DNA of 64,000 bases from Marsupella aquatica (taxonomy: Eukaryota > Marchantiophyta), in contig OZ316895.1 of assembly GCA_973895155.1 (NCBI GenBank), positions 19,034,001 through 19,098,000 on the forward strand, in the 5' to 3' direction. Shown here one piece after another: positions 34,464 to 46,283 of the stretch. The notes beneath the pieces are model-generated. The model worked only from the letters and a program-made list of their open reading frames with translations, did not search any database and was not told the DNA's origin. The position numbers and the translations under genes are program-made. The first letter of the stretch is position 1. Every line of letters begins with the position of its first letter.

Positions 34464-35390
34464 AATATCCCCTGGCGCGGCGTCCCCCGCGGCCTCATCC
34501 TCTGAATCCGCCTCCTCTTCCTCTGTATCCACCTCCTTTGTTAATATTGCCGAATGTTTGGCCTTCTCTATCGGGTTGGCCGTTGCCTCTACCGCCTTGT
34601 TGATTTCTGCCCCTACTAGGGGTTCTGCCTCTTCTCCCCCTGAAGTTTTCATTGCCTCTCCCTCTGGGTCTGTCAATCTAGCGGTTGAATTTGGCTTCTG
34701 GTCTCGGCGGGGGTGCAGCGGCCCCTGGTGGGCAAGATTTGGCATTCTCCAGGAGGAGTAATTGGTGCTTTTTGGCGAGGAGCATATATGCAATCAGTTC
34801 GGAATATTTAGTGAAGCCCATGTATTTTTGTACTATGATGCTAGGAGTAGGTTGCCTGCGTTGAATGTTGAAAGGGTGCACTCGATCATTTTGTCGTCGC
34901 TGATGGGGTGGCCACAGACTGCCAGTTGTGAGGTGATCCGGAAGAGTTCGCCGTTGTAGCTCGCGATTGAGGTGTGGTCTTGGACCCTCAGGTTGATCCA
35001 GTCATGGCGGGCCGCTGGCAAGGAGACGAGCCGCATGTGGTTGAACCGTAACTTCAAATCTTCCCAGAGTATTCTAGGATTATATTGGTTGAGATATTGG
35101 GTCTTGAGTGGCTCGGCCAAGTGATGTCGTATGAAAATTAGCGCTTTGGCCTTCTATTGTAGGGTGAGGCCTGCATCAGTTAGGATTGCGTCTTGCAAAT
35201 CTTTGGATGTAGGATACGCCTCAATGTCAAGTGACCATGTTAAGTAGTTGGCATTGTCTATGGCTAGTGCCTTGAGTTGCAGTTTTTCAATCGCATTCAT
35301 GTTTGTATTAGTGTATGTGTTCCGCCGGAGTGGCTTTATCTGTAATGTGATTAGGCCGAGGAGTTCTTTCGGTGATCGGAAGTATCTCAA
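34464..35390 (-). pseudogene. Outer Copia gag, N-terminal part
   Basis: 35154-35390 has AIEKLQLKALAIDNANYLTWSLDIEAY, the Copia gag N-domain. 34833-35120 continues with LAEPLKTQYLNQYNPRILWEDLKLRF. 34678-34881 has MGFTKYSELIAYMLLAKKHQLLLL, the helix before the zinc knuckle. A TAG separates the first two pieces where CAG is likely. Between 34464 and about 34690 the reading is an unusual Glu/Ala-rich acidic stretch that does not look like the usual gag sequence before a knuckle. Confidence 0.8.
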
Positions 35391-35850
35391 TAAATGGAAA
35401 TTGTTTAAGTCTTCATCGGTGTATCTTGTTCAAAATTGTGCAATCTTGGAAGATAAGGTGGGAACTTCTCTGATATTAGTCCGTGTGCGACCATTCTTGA
35501 TGTTCCGTTTGCCTTGTGTCGACCTTCCTCGTGCCTGCTCTGGTATTTTACTCAGATGGATTCTTTGCGGGCCGTCATCTCCAGATTTTAAGTAATCTGG
35601 TAGATAGATTTGGTCTTCCTTAGGTATTGAGTTCTGTTCGGGGAGAAGGGATCGATGTAAGGGTGAAGCTTGAATGGGGAAAAGAAAAAAAAGGTCTGAT
35701 GATGGATGGCCAAGTGAGAAGAGCGATGAAATCCCCCAAAAAATTGAACTTTTGGGTGTATGCGTCTTCCCTTAACTAAGGTGAATTTTTCATCTGCCAA
35801 ACAAAATTTGCTCGAGCTAATAAGGAGAAAAAAAGTTCGCTCAGATCAAG
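35391..35850 (-). other. Outer Copia 5' leader
   Basis: Untranslated sequence between the primer site and gag, with only short chance ORFs. Confidence 0.6.
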
Positions 35851-35851
35851 A

Positions 35852-35865
35852 GTCGTGCTGATAAC
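35852..35865 (-). promoter_or_regulatory. Outer Copia primer binding site
   Basis: The minus strand reads CGTTATCAGCACG next to the 5' LTR. This resembles the internal, half-tRNA initiator Met primer sites of some Copia elements and differs from the site used by A and B. Confidence 0.6.
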
Positions 35866-36034
35866 GTATTCAGGGACATAGACATCATGCGCCAACAAAC
35901 TCACTTCCTTCTATTACCTTTGGGAGTATGAGGGCTCCCCATATAGTACATAGCGTGGCGGTTATGTAACCATCTCTTGTCCCTATTCACTAGGGTAAGT
36001 CTAGTCTACCAGGGTTAGGCTTATCACTTGTAAT
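35866..36034 (-). repeat. Outer Copia 5' LTR
   Basis: A 169-bp copy of 1879-2050, followed by TSD AGTTA at 36035-36039. Confidence 0.85.
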
Positions 36035-36751
36035 AGTTAGGTTTTGGTTAATTTTTGGTGGTAGGCTTTAAGTATTTAGCAAGGAATGAGCGAGAGGCTA
36101 AGTGTCACTTTTTGCATAGGAAATCTGGCTGAGCCATACTCTCTTTAAGACTGCCAGTAGTTTTGTAGAAGTGTTCCCTACTCGACCTTGAGTAGTCTTT
36201 CTTTTTTTTATATGAAATTTTCATTTATTCCACATGAACGCCACGGATGGGGAGACAAGCAGGCCAGACGTATCAGCCAAAAGGCAAAGAGGGGGAGTGG
36301 TCTGGGTTAGGGTAAAGAATCAGCCACTGAAACCTTTGCCTCTAAACAGTTAGTAACCAAATCCGCTTCCAAAAATAACACAACCTGGAGCCATCACACT
36401 ATTTGGAACAAATCAAAGTAAAGGAAAAACCAATCAAACTAGTGTGTTTGCTACAGCCAGATCCTGTCGTGATGTCTAACTATCTGAGGAGAGTATGGTG
36501 CACTTGAAGTTATTCTCAGATTGATTCTAATCACCTAACACTACTTTGGATGATCACAACTTGTTGGAAACAAACCAAATGCTAGATCATGAGTAGTTTT
36601 TGATTCAGGAAGTAAAGGAATTATTGTTTATGCAACACTAGTACAACGAGCAAGACCTTGTATGTATTTGAGGAGTGAGTGATTTGAGGAGTGAGTGAAA
36701 ACCATAGACATTGAATGATAATGAAATTGAATGTAAGAACAAAGAATGAAA

Positions 36752-36840
36752 AATTGAGCAATGAGATTGAGAATTCTATGATAGAAAGGAAAGATTGAGC
36801 AATGAGATTGAGAATTATGTGATAGAAAGGAAAGATTGAG
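36752..36840 (+). repeat. 41-bp tandem duplication
   Basis: Two copies of a unit starting attgagcaatgagattgaga, offset by 41 bp, with one or two changes, plus the start of a third. Confidence 0.7.
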
Positions 36841-37110
36841 TGAGACAATTTGATATAAATGCAAGGCATGGGAAGAGAATTCCTGGGAAAATATTTAAAA
36901 AAAAAAAAAGGAAATGGGACCACAAAAACCCCACGGCCGGGGGGAAGCAAGCACCACCAAAAAATACGTCAAGACAACTCCTTTGGGAGGCCAGAAGAAA
37001 AGAGAACTAAGTCAATAACCCTAAAAATCCCAACTAAGACACACTTAACAATATAGGAGTGTCATAGGACCAGTGCCAATCTCAGCCTGTAAACCTATAC
37101 AATCCTTATG

Positions 37111-37909
37111 TCACAGACAAACCAGCCAACCTCTTCCTACACCTAGCGCTCCTAGCAACACAGCCATAGAGGTGACTCTGCCAGTACTCCTTGCAAACCA
37201 GTGTCTACATTCTGAAGCAATGATATCCCTAGCCTTAGCCAAACTGATGCGGCACCCTCCAATGGGGAGACTCCAACCCGTCGCATGCAGGTGAGTCTCG
37301 GCTTCAGAGAGGACCATTCCAAAATTGAACACTTTGATCAACTTTTTCTCAAAAATCTGCTCGTTCCTTCCCATCCATAGAGCCCACAACATTTGATAAA
37401 GCAAGAAAAGGCAAGTAGAGTGAGAACGTGTCCGCTACCAGCAGCAACAATGATTTCCAAGCACCCCCATCCCCTGCCAAACAATTGCCCAAGGAACTAG
37501 ACTCCCCAATACCCCAATAGAGCCTAGCGTGATCGCATCCAAAGAAGAGATGCGGGATACTTTCAATCCTCCTAGGGCAAACATGACATACGGCCAACAC
37601 CAATCCTAACTGCCCACGAGCCCATGAAAAGACCCCAACAATCAAGCGCCATATGAATGTTTTTGCCTTGGAAGTCAAGTCCGATCTCCAGATTCTAGTC
37701 CATACTTTATGCCATTCTGCCTTTGATCTCTGACTTGCATCCCCAAATTTTGTTCCAACTCTCAAAATCAGTCCTTTTGTCCCTAAGAAGTTCATACACT
37801 CGTTGGATATCAATTTGAAAGGACTTACATATAGCACAGTTAGAGTCCACCCAGCACCAATGCCTAGCACCCGGTTCCAAATCCATCCAGGGGTACACAA
37901 CATCATCAA
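37111..37909 (-). pseudogene. LINE 1 ORF2 C-terminal zf-RVT tail
   Basis: Two frames hold the plant L1-type zinc-binding tail (CxxC ... HxxxxC spacing in CHVCPRRIESIPHLFFGC) and the following ALWMGRNEQIFE stretch. The latter matches ALNLWLSRNLQTFD in LINE 2 at 39553-39813. Confidence 0.75.
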
Positions 37910-38451
37910 TTATCAGTGGCTGATAACTGATATCAGTTATCTCAAAATTTTTAGAATCTCAGTTGAGGAGTTGAGATGGGGCCTTCAAACTTCCGCGCAT
38001 CTCAGCTGGGCAGCCGAGGTTGACTCAATCTCGGCTTACCTCGCCGAGATGGGCGTACGGACCGAAAAAAATCCAAAAAAACAAAATTTGAAAAAAAAAT
38101 TCAGAAATTTTTTCCCCATCTCAGCTTGCCTCGCCGAGATGGGGTGTACGGACCAAAAAAAATGGGAAAAAAAACCAAAAATTTTCCCCCCAAAAAAAAT
38201 TGAAAAACCAAATTTCAGAATTTTTTTTCCCATCTCGGCTGGGCTCGCCGAGATAGGTGTCCGTACAGTACGGACGCCTCATGGCGAAAATAATTTTGAA
38301 AACAAAAAGTTTTCCTTCAAATTTTAAGGAAAATTTTAAGAATTTGTTTTTCTTCATTTTTTCTTTTTTGCATCGTAACTTGGCGGCCTCTCTGAGATGA
38401 GGTGGCAGCTGATATCAAGTACACTGATGAAAGTGACTGATAATTGATGAG
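37903..38451. mobile_element. MITE-like insertion with terminal inverted repeats
   Basis: Ends share the inverted repeat TCATCAATTATCAGT (left) and ACTGATAATTGATGA (right, allowing 1-2 changes further in). The inside holds about three diverged repeats of a 'tcgccgagatgggcgtacgga' type followed by long A runs. It interrupts the LINE 1 reading frame. I could not define a clear TSD, so the superfamily is open. Confidence 0.45.
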
Positions 38452-38835
38452 ATTACCTATCTCATCCATCCAGCAAGATCTCCCACAATAAATGGAGTCC
38501 AGCTCAAGTGCACCACTTGGACTTACACTCATCAGAGACACCTCTCAAATAATGCTAGTGACAAGAAAGGTCAATCCATACTCCTGACCCTTTAGACCAA
38601 CAGTCAACTATATTCCTAATTCCTAATCATTCTCCCTAAAGTCCTTGTTACCTCCCCCTCCGGCCAGGAATGAGACCTGGAGAGACATCTAATTGAGTCA
38701 AGAATGCTCCATCTGCCTAGGATCCTGTCCGCACCGGGCACAAAAGAGCGGCCGCGTCTCAAAGCCCCCCTTGCTATCCATAGTCACCAAGTGTAAGGCA
38801 TTCCCCCTCTAGCCCTTGGCGAGCACATCAATAAA

Positions 38836-39126
38836 TTAGAATGTGTAATTGTTCCAATGTATCACCTTGTAAAGCCTCCATCCCATGAGATCAAGGTTAG
38901 CCTTCAATAGGAGTGACCATTTAGCAGTGGGGCAATCCAGAGCCTTCATGAACCATTGAGTGAGTAGAGCCTCAGAATGAGGGCAAAAGTTTGTGAAGCC
39001 AAGTCCACCTTCAGTTTTAGGCTGTGCCATCTTTGTCCAGGCCACCAGGGGTTTTCTTGTTCCCCACATGATTATAGCCCCACAAAATGTCCTCGCAGAG
39101 CGCCACCAATTTCTTGGCCAGCCCAA
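38836..39126 (-). pseudogene. LINE 1 ORF2 RT thumb fragment
   Basis: A 96-codon frame with PLVAWTKMAQPKTEGGLGFTNF, equivalent to PLVAWEKLARPKLEGGLGIKDF of LINE 2. This motif marks the region just after the RT core in plant L1 elements. Confidence 0.8.
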
Positions 39127-39552
39127 CAGATGACCTCATGTGCATAACATGGTAGATATGGATCGCCAATAGAACCTATTTAACCAACAGAGTCCTGCCC
39201 ATAAATGAGATCAATTTATTAGCCCAAGTAGCCAATCTCTTAGCAATTTTTTTAATTTTTTTAATTTTTAATTATGTTTTATTCCGCGTGAACCCCACGG
39301 ATGGGGGGACCCCGCAAGCCAAAAGGCAAAAGAGCCACAGAGGGCGAGAGAACAAAGAGGTCAATAAGGACCAAGGAAGAATCTAACACACAACCAGGGG
39401 TTCACCATTATCCCACCAAGCCCACAGCAATTGGCAGTATAGTAGAGAATAGTGTCTTCACCCAAAACCAGCATAGGGGAGAGCAGCCCCCATAAAAGCA
39501 GACCCACAATAGCACTAAAAAGGGATAGAAGTCCATCTGGGACCATACAAGA

Positions 39553-42500
39553 CTAAGTCAAGGCATTACCGCCAAGGGACTCAACACAAATTATCCTATT
39601 CCTTATAATCCTATTTCGTTCAATGAGCAGTAACTCCGTAGCACCTGAAAGCCGAAGCAGTCTGTTTGAAGGGCCGGTAGCTTCAGCAACCGCAGTGAGA
39701 TGGTCTAGTATCTCAGAAATAACCAGCACTTGGTTAAAGATCCTCTTTCTTGACAGATCAAAGGTCTGCAGATTTCGTGACAGCCAAAGATTCCACAGCA
39801 CTTGATAGAGCACAAAGAAGCAAAGGTAAACAATGGTGATTTCATCTTAGAAGTCAATATCAGTCCAACTAAGTCCGGCACCTTGTCGCAGAGCAGACCA
39901 TTCATCCACCCATGTATAAGTGGCCAGCACCTGGTCGCGTGCCTACAGACAACAAAAATATGGGGAATGGTTTCTAAGATTCCGGGACAAAGGGTGCAGC
40001 AGCCAGAAGATTTCCCAATTCTCAGGGCTCTGGAGCCAGAGAAGAGTCCTTGAGCCAGAATACGCCACATAAAGACCTTTGCACGAGTTGAGAGGTCAGA
40101 TGACCATAAGTTTTTCCATAGATCGTTCCAATCTGCCTCAGAGTAAGTCTTATCCCAGATTCAGTTCAGCCTATCAAAATCAGATCCCTTCTGGCGGATC
40201 ATCTCATAGACCCAAAGATTGGGAGCTCTGAAGTGTTTCAGCCTCAAGTTCTGGTCTGTCCATCTCCATTGTGCAGCCCGAGTCTCCAAAGTGTAGCCAT
40301 TTTAAACCGAGTTATTGATAGCACTTATGAACGACAGGCAGGTGATACGTCCTTCCATCAAAACGCTCCTAAGGCGCTCAAACCTGTCAGTCAGGTGAAT
40401 CCAATCCGCATCAGGGACAGACCAGAAGTCGCAGATCTGCCGAATCCCCAAGCAACCGAAAGTCTTGGTCACCTCCGATAATAGCCGGGCAGGCAGGCAG
40501 GGGAAGTCCCGCATGCAGCAAAGAGTGTCAGCTACACTCCAACGCCCAGGAATGAAACTCGCACCAGGGCAGAAAATCAGATTCTCTCGTACAATTCCCC
40601 AAGTCTTCCAGAGCTAGTTGTCCGATGTAAGTGAGCTTGCCAAAGGTCCGGGGAGAACATAGTAACAATTTGTCTGTCATCGAGTAAGCATACCTTCTCA
40701 CCGTCTTGTAGTTGATCCATCTGGTAAGCCCCAAATTAGCCGTAAAGATCCTGGCCCATTCAGACTCAGGACAGTCAAGAGCACCAGTGAACCACTTACT
40801 CAAAAGAGCATCAGAGTGGCTCTAGAAGTCCTTAATACCAAGTCCACCTTCAAGCTTAGGTCGAGCCAACTTCTCCCAAGCAACCAATGGGATCCTCCTC
40901 CCACCAAGCGGATTGGAACCCCACAGAAAAACACCATTCAAAACTATCAATTTTTTTGTCAGTACAAGGGGGGATCTCAGAAACATCATATGATACACTG
41001 GAATAGCCTGTAGCACGTGCTTGACCAACAGTACACGGCCAGTGAAAGAAAGAAGACGTGTGGACCAGGAAGCCAAATGGGAACCGATACGGTCAAGGCA
41101 GAAGGAATCATGTAGTTGCGTCTCAGAAAGGCCAGTACTAAAGGGAGCCCCCAAGTATCTCTGTACCACTCCGGGAGCACCAATGTTGCAACTAGTGCCC
41201 AGAAGCCATGCAGGAATCTCATCAAGGGCAATCGGGATCACAGTAGATTTCTCAAGGTTCAACTTAGGACCTGTAGCATCTTCATGATAGCAATTGATAG
41301 TGCTTCGAGCCTGGTTAAAAGCTTCTTCGGTAGCCGGGATAAAAAAACCGAGGTCGTCCGCAAAAAATCTAAGGCAGACAGTTAGCACGACGGACAGTTT
41401 GATCCCCTGTAATCTACCAGCCACAATCTCCGCATGGCAGAAATCCATCAGGGGCTAGGTTGACAACGCAAAAAGCAGAGGGGATAATGGGCATCCCCGT
41501 CGAACCCCACGGGACATGTTAATTTCCGGCGTCCAAAGGCCATTGACTAGAACCATTGAGCAGGCACCGCTAAGGAGTGCACGAACTAGAAAAATAAAGT
41601 GAGAGCTCAGCCCAAGGAGATTCATCGTTTCCCAGATGTAGGAATGATCGACCCTATCAAAAGCCTTCTCAAAGTCGAGCATCAAAAAAAGAGCTGGAGT
41701 TCTAGTGGATTGAAGCCAATCATTCATCAGCCATGCAATTGAAATATTCTCAAGAATGTGACGTCCAGGAATAAATCCGGTCTGCTGAGGGCTGATCATA
41801 CGGGGTAGCAAGACCTTAAGTCTACAGGCAAGTAACTTTGCAGTTAATTTGTAAGTGATAGACAGCATGGTAAGGGGTCTCCAGTCTCTCAGGCGTCTCT
41901 TATCCGTCTTCTTAGGAATAAAGCGAATCACTCCATCTTTGAGACCAAAGGAAAAAAGGCCAGTTCGCCAAAAGTCATAGATCATAGCATAGAGATCGCC
42001 TTTCAGGAAAACCCAGCAGGCTCTCAAAACCTTTGCAATTATTCCATCCATACTAGGAGCCTTATCACAAGGCAACAACAACAAAGTGTCATGTAGTTCT
42101 TTTAGAGAAGGAAGCGCTTCCAATGCCTGATTCTCAGCCGCAAAAGGGGAGAAGTGTGTATTTGCATAGAGTCTCTTTCGAGCCTCTCTCATCTTAAGGC
42201 AAGCTGCCGCATTTTGCTCCGCGGGTGCATACAATTCTTTACAAAATCGTTGAACTTCAGTGACGATAAGATCCTCCTCCCAGATCTCACTGTTGTCTTC
42301 AGTTAACAGATACTCCATTCTTTCCCTTAATCGTTTTGCCTTCACAATGGAAAAGTAGAACTTGGAGGGCTCATCTCCCTGTCCCAGCCACTTGATTTGA
42401 GATAGCCTTTGATTATGTCGAGCCTCTTCCAGCTCCAGCACCCTGACACAATTGTCGGTGCAAGAAAAATCTTGGATACATTCATCAGAATCATCATCCA

Positions 42501-43503
42501 AGATTGCAATTTTTAAAAGACGTAGTTTGTTTTTCATAAGGGCCAGCTCCTCTTCTCTAGGCATAGGCAGTGATTGAATCTGCATGTAGCATTGTCAAAA
42601 TCTCTAGAAGGCAGCCGCAAATCTTCTATGAGGATCTGTGAGGATTGCCTCAGCAGAACCATTCCAGGCCGCAGCTAGACGTTCCAAATTTTCAGATTTT
42701 TGGAGGACTGCAGGATTGGCCTTAAAGTAAGTCGTACGTTTCAGAGAGGACATAGATGTGAGATCTGAATTAAGGTGAAAGGACATCTGCACAGGATCAT
42801 GGTCTGAGAGCGCAGAGGTGCCATCATGTTTTAGCTCAGTGATCTCCTCCAGCCATCGTCCTTTACTACTAAGATAAAAGCGATCTAGACTTGATTGGAT
42901 CATCCTGCCATTTTGGATTCTTCGCCAAGTAAAAAGAGCACCAGAAACTTGCCCCAAGATGGTGATAGCATCAAGGAGATCAAAATGAGTTTTGATAAAG
43001 CACCAAAATTCTAATTCTCTGCCACAAATTAGAGGTGACAGTCCAGTCGAATCACAACGGCTCTCAGTCATATTGAAATCGCCGTAGAAGATCCATCTCC
43101 CTTGTGGTAACAGGTTTAACAGATCATCCCAAAGAATTAATCATTCCCCCGTGGTATTCGGGGCATACAAGCAAAGGAGGCCAAACTTCTCCTCACAGAG
43201 TTCCATCTGAACCCAAATAGCTCTCCCCTTATCCAAAGAGCCAGACGCAGTCACCTTAATGGCAGGACTCACCAAAATAGCGGAGCCACCTCTACCTTCA
43301 TCAGGAGGTGAGTAAAAGTATTGAAAAGAAGGCAAGATAGTACAAAGAGCATTATCAAGTCGAAAACCGTCCGCCTTGATTTCCTAGAGAGCCAGTTGAT
43401 CAAGGGAAGGACGCAGAGAAGACACCCATTTTAGTAGTACTTTCTTTCTGTCAGGATTACAAAGGCCACATACATTCCAAGATGCCAAATTGAGTATCCC
43501 CAT
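39553..43503 (-). pseudogene. LINE 2 ORF2: endonuclease and reverse transcriptase
   Basis: The start at 43503 reads MGILNLASWNVCGL, the L1 endonuclease N-terminus. Endonuclease motifs LYAPNT, YGDFNM and SDHDPV follow. RT at 40822-42585 has FIPKK, DWRPLTML, GFIPGRHI, LDFEKAFDRV, GCPLSPLLF and FADD. The zinc tail (CTLCPGILETIPHIFVVCRH) and C-terminus are at 39553-40070. In-frame stops occur where other L1s have Gln (TAG near 43385 in LALQE and near 41455 in FALSTQP) and Trp (TGA at 43142). Further frameshifts occur between 39,800 and 40,820. The protein would nick target DNA and prime cDNA synthesis there. Confidence 0.85.
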
Positions 43504-43566
43504 GAGTCAAGTCCCAAGCACCCAGCCACGTGGGCATCAGCAATGAGACCCCTCAAACGTGCCACC

Positions 43567-45620
43567 TCATCCGGTGGGCAGTGGGGAGCCAATAGCTGCA
43601 AGAGCAGCAGCAACAGGACCCATTAGCGGGCTCTCAATAGGCAAGGGAGACTGAAGAGTCAAAGCAAACAAGTGTTTAGTATTTTCCACAGGTGGGTCCC
43701 CAGTTTTCTTCTTGTACTCTCGAGAATGCCGCCTCTCTGGCGTCGTCCAACCATCCGCGTCCTGCAATTGATCACCAGAGGTAAAATGTAAGGAACGTTG
43801 GTTTCTGGCCTTCTTTTTTAGCTTTTCTTTTTTCTTGTCCTCAATGGGAGAATGCTTAGCCAGCTTCCCAGCATGGTTCTTCTTCAAAGCAGTACGAGAG
43901 ACGATGCCCTCGTATTTTGACAACTCCATATCCGATGGTAGATCAGAGGCAGATCTTTCCTCATTAGCCTCCGCCATTTCCTCAGATTCACTAGCTCCAG
44001 CAATCTGTGGAAGTGTCTCGGGCAATTCCACAGTAGTATCAGTGAGGATTTTCAGATCCGGGGAGATAGATGAGGTATTGAGAGGAATCAAGAGTGGAGG
44101 GACCCCTTGCAATTCTTGGATAACAATGGGAATAAGATCTCTGTTAGAGAGCACCAGCTCTATGGCATCCTGCACGTCAACGTCGAAGATTGAACCTCCA
44201 AAATCCCTCGTCGTCACCACCATGTCAGCACTGGTTGTATTCTGAGAGCATCCAAAGAGTAATTTGTCTCTACTTGCATCAGGCAGAGCAGGAATCGATG
44301 GTGCAGTAGGTTTAGGTGTGTGAGTCACAAAAGTTGGCAATTCAACCCCAGCTATAGGCGAGGTAAGGGGTGGTGGTGCAAGAACTGGTGAGGGCTGAAC
44401 GGATTCAGGGGCAGTCAGAACCGTTGCAGTATCAGTATAAGAAGATGTTGGGGCAGCCTCCGCCAGAGGTGTATCAACATCTTTTGTATTCCCTTCAAAA
44501 TCCTGACAATCACGTGCCAAATGCCCTTTCTTGCCACAACGGAAGTAGTGGAAGGGGATATTTTTGAAGATCAGAGGTTGCCAAATCGAAAGACCCGCCT
44601 TAATCAAAACTTCAACACTCATAGGTACTTCCCGTTGTGTATCCCACAGCACGCAAGCTCTATCATGCGGATAGGAGCTTAATTCATCTCCCTGGATATA
44701 GTGAAGAATGTCACCCAGAGAAGCAGCCAGCTTCCTCCTGCAAGGTTCAAGTACCAGTGCACGGAAGGGTATTTCAATCCAGACAGGGAGCAACGTATAG
44801 GACTCACTCCGAATATCAAACGAAGGGTCCCACGGAAACGTGAAAATGAATTTCCGTTCAAGGAGCCAGGGGGCGCCAACCAAGGCAAAATCTTGATGCT
44901 TTGGGTTTCTAAATGATACCAGATAGAAATTTTTACCTACAAATTTCACTTGGGTGACCGGCCAATGCATCTCCTCAACAAAGGTTCTATTGACCCAGAA
45001 TTCTGTGAGTGAAATAGCACATCATTGTGCAGTTGAAGAGTTTAGTGACAGTATCAGCAACCTCTTCCAGAGACCATTCAATTGTCGTATGTAGCTTAGA
45101 AGGCCAGTCTTGGACTGAAAGATCTGCAATTCGACGTAGAAGCGGGATGCAAGCTTCAGCCTTGGCTAAACGGTTCAATTCCGCAATCCTCTCATCGGAT
45201 TCAGATAGGGAGTGGATTCCAGCCGAAGTCTCATCAGCCGGTAAGGCGGGGGCAGCACCATTCGGGCAATCCAACATTGTTGTATCAGCTACACTGCGCT
45301 CACCAATATCATCATGAAAAATGCTCATTGAAGGGGACCGGATTCCTATTCTCCAGAGCATCCATCGTAAGGTTCTCATGATGCTTGTCCACATCCCATC
45401 GGGAGAATCCATCCACATTGTCTTTGGAGGGTCTCAGTCCAAACCAACTCTGCATGTTAGTAGCGAAGTTGACACACTCAGGCGCTGTGTTAGCAGGCGC
45501 TACCAGAGATCTCACTGGAAATTCAGGGTCGGCCCGGGCGTCCTGTCCCTTGAAGCAACCAGAAGTCCCAGTCCCAGAAGTGCTAGTTGATGCTCCATCA
45601 ATCCTCGCAGCTAGGGGCAT
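43567..45620 (-). pseudogene. LINE 2 ORF1: DUF4283-like RNA-binding protein
   Basis: 43567-44970 has MHWPVTQVKFVGKNFYLVSF and the FTFPWDPSFDI region typical of the plant DUF4283 ORF1 domain. A zinc knuckle CGKKGHLARDC follows, then a long Pro/Ser/Thr-rich and Lys-rich tail. 44987-45620 supplies the N-terminal part with the helix EIAELNRLAKAE-like SDERIAELNRLAK. A frameshift near 45,000 separates the parts; reading through in the downstream frame gives LTEFWVNRTFVEEMHW without a stop. ORF1 proteins of this class coat LINE RNA. Confidence 0.75.
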
Positions 45621-46283
45621 CCCTCAATCGAGAGGATGGAGGTTTCGCCCAGTGTCCAGCACCCCCCTCAGCGTCCCGCAAGGGAGCATCAAAATGGTGG
45701 TTAGCGTGGCTTCGAAAAGCGCCCCGGCCACGATTCATGGCGGCCATAATCAGTGTGTAAGTAGAATAGTGAGATTTAAGCAGACGACACAGAGAATTAA
45801 CTCACCGGGCAGCCTTGGAAGACAGCAAGAAAGAAATCACAAAATCACTCCTTCACCAACAGTGCGAACTGCATAATAGTTAAGTTCCCGAGTGGAATTC
45901 TGAAATGGCCCTAGTGTCACCCGGAGCACGGCCACAGAGTGTCAAGATCAGTAATTTAGCAGTGATGTAGCGGACATAGGGTAAAAAGGGGTAAAAGCAC
46001 AGTACTCTGTCTCGTTCACAATTGTCCAAACGGCGGTAGTCCAGGAGAAAGAGAGATGCCACTAGCCCTAATTCTGATCAGGAACACCTAACTCACTACT
46101 TAGACGAGGAAAACTAACACCACAAAGCTTAATCAACTCAGAGACATCTTCCGCAGCGGAAGCAGCCCAATAGTCAACAGTTCCAATCAACCTTCGCACC
46201 CAACAAATGAAATAGCGGCAAAACAATAAGCATGATACACCCTCCGTCAACGCTCCTCAGCTCTCGCAGCTCCACCAGTGTAC

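Larger units (their letters stand above)
1879..36034 (-). mobile_element. Outer Copia LTR retrotransposon, split by nested insertions
   Basis: Near-identical sequences of 172 bp (1879-2050) and 169 bp (35866-36034) bound this interval, and AGTTA flanks both outer ends (1874-1878 and 36035-36039). A purine-rich tract on the minus strand adjoins the left LTR. A primer-site sequence reading CGTTATCAGCACG on the minus strand adjoins the right one, so the element is on the minus strand. Gag, integrase, RT and RNase H pieces occur in the right order from right to left. Four insertions with their own TSDs interrupt it. Subtracting them leaves about 5.9 kb, the usual size for a plant Copia element. 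Stops and frameshifts in all parts show it is dead. Confidence 0.9.
36190..39247 (-). mobile_element. LINE 1, 3' part, L1-type, split by LINE 2
   Basis: The 3' end at the left shows a T-rich run and a tail motif (ccacatgaacgccacggatgggga) shared with LINE 2 at 39270-39310. 37111-37909 encodes the C-terminal zinc-binding RT tail, with TSKAKTFIWRLIVGVFSWARGQ and CHVCPRRIESIPHLFFGCDHA. 38836-39126 encodes the RT thumb region with MWGTRKPLVAWTKMAQPK and GGLGFTNF. The RT core resumes at 46284 beyond LINE 2. It also carries the MITE-like insertion at 37903-38451. It is broken by many stops and frameshifts. Confidence 0.8.
39248..46283 (-). mobile_element. LINE 2, near full-length L1-type element
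   Basis: Flanked by the 13-bp TSD ATCTCTTAGCAAT (39235-39247 and 46284-46296). The 3' end is a T-rich tract on the plus strand (39248-39270), that is a poly(A)-like tail on the minus strand. It contains an ORF1 with zinc knuckle and an ORF2 with endonuclease, RT and zinc tail in the L1 order. At 7036 bp it is the length of a complete plant L1. It inserted into LINE 1 of the same family. Several stops and one or more frameshifts make it inactive. Confidence 0.9.
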
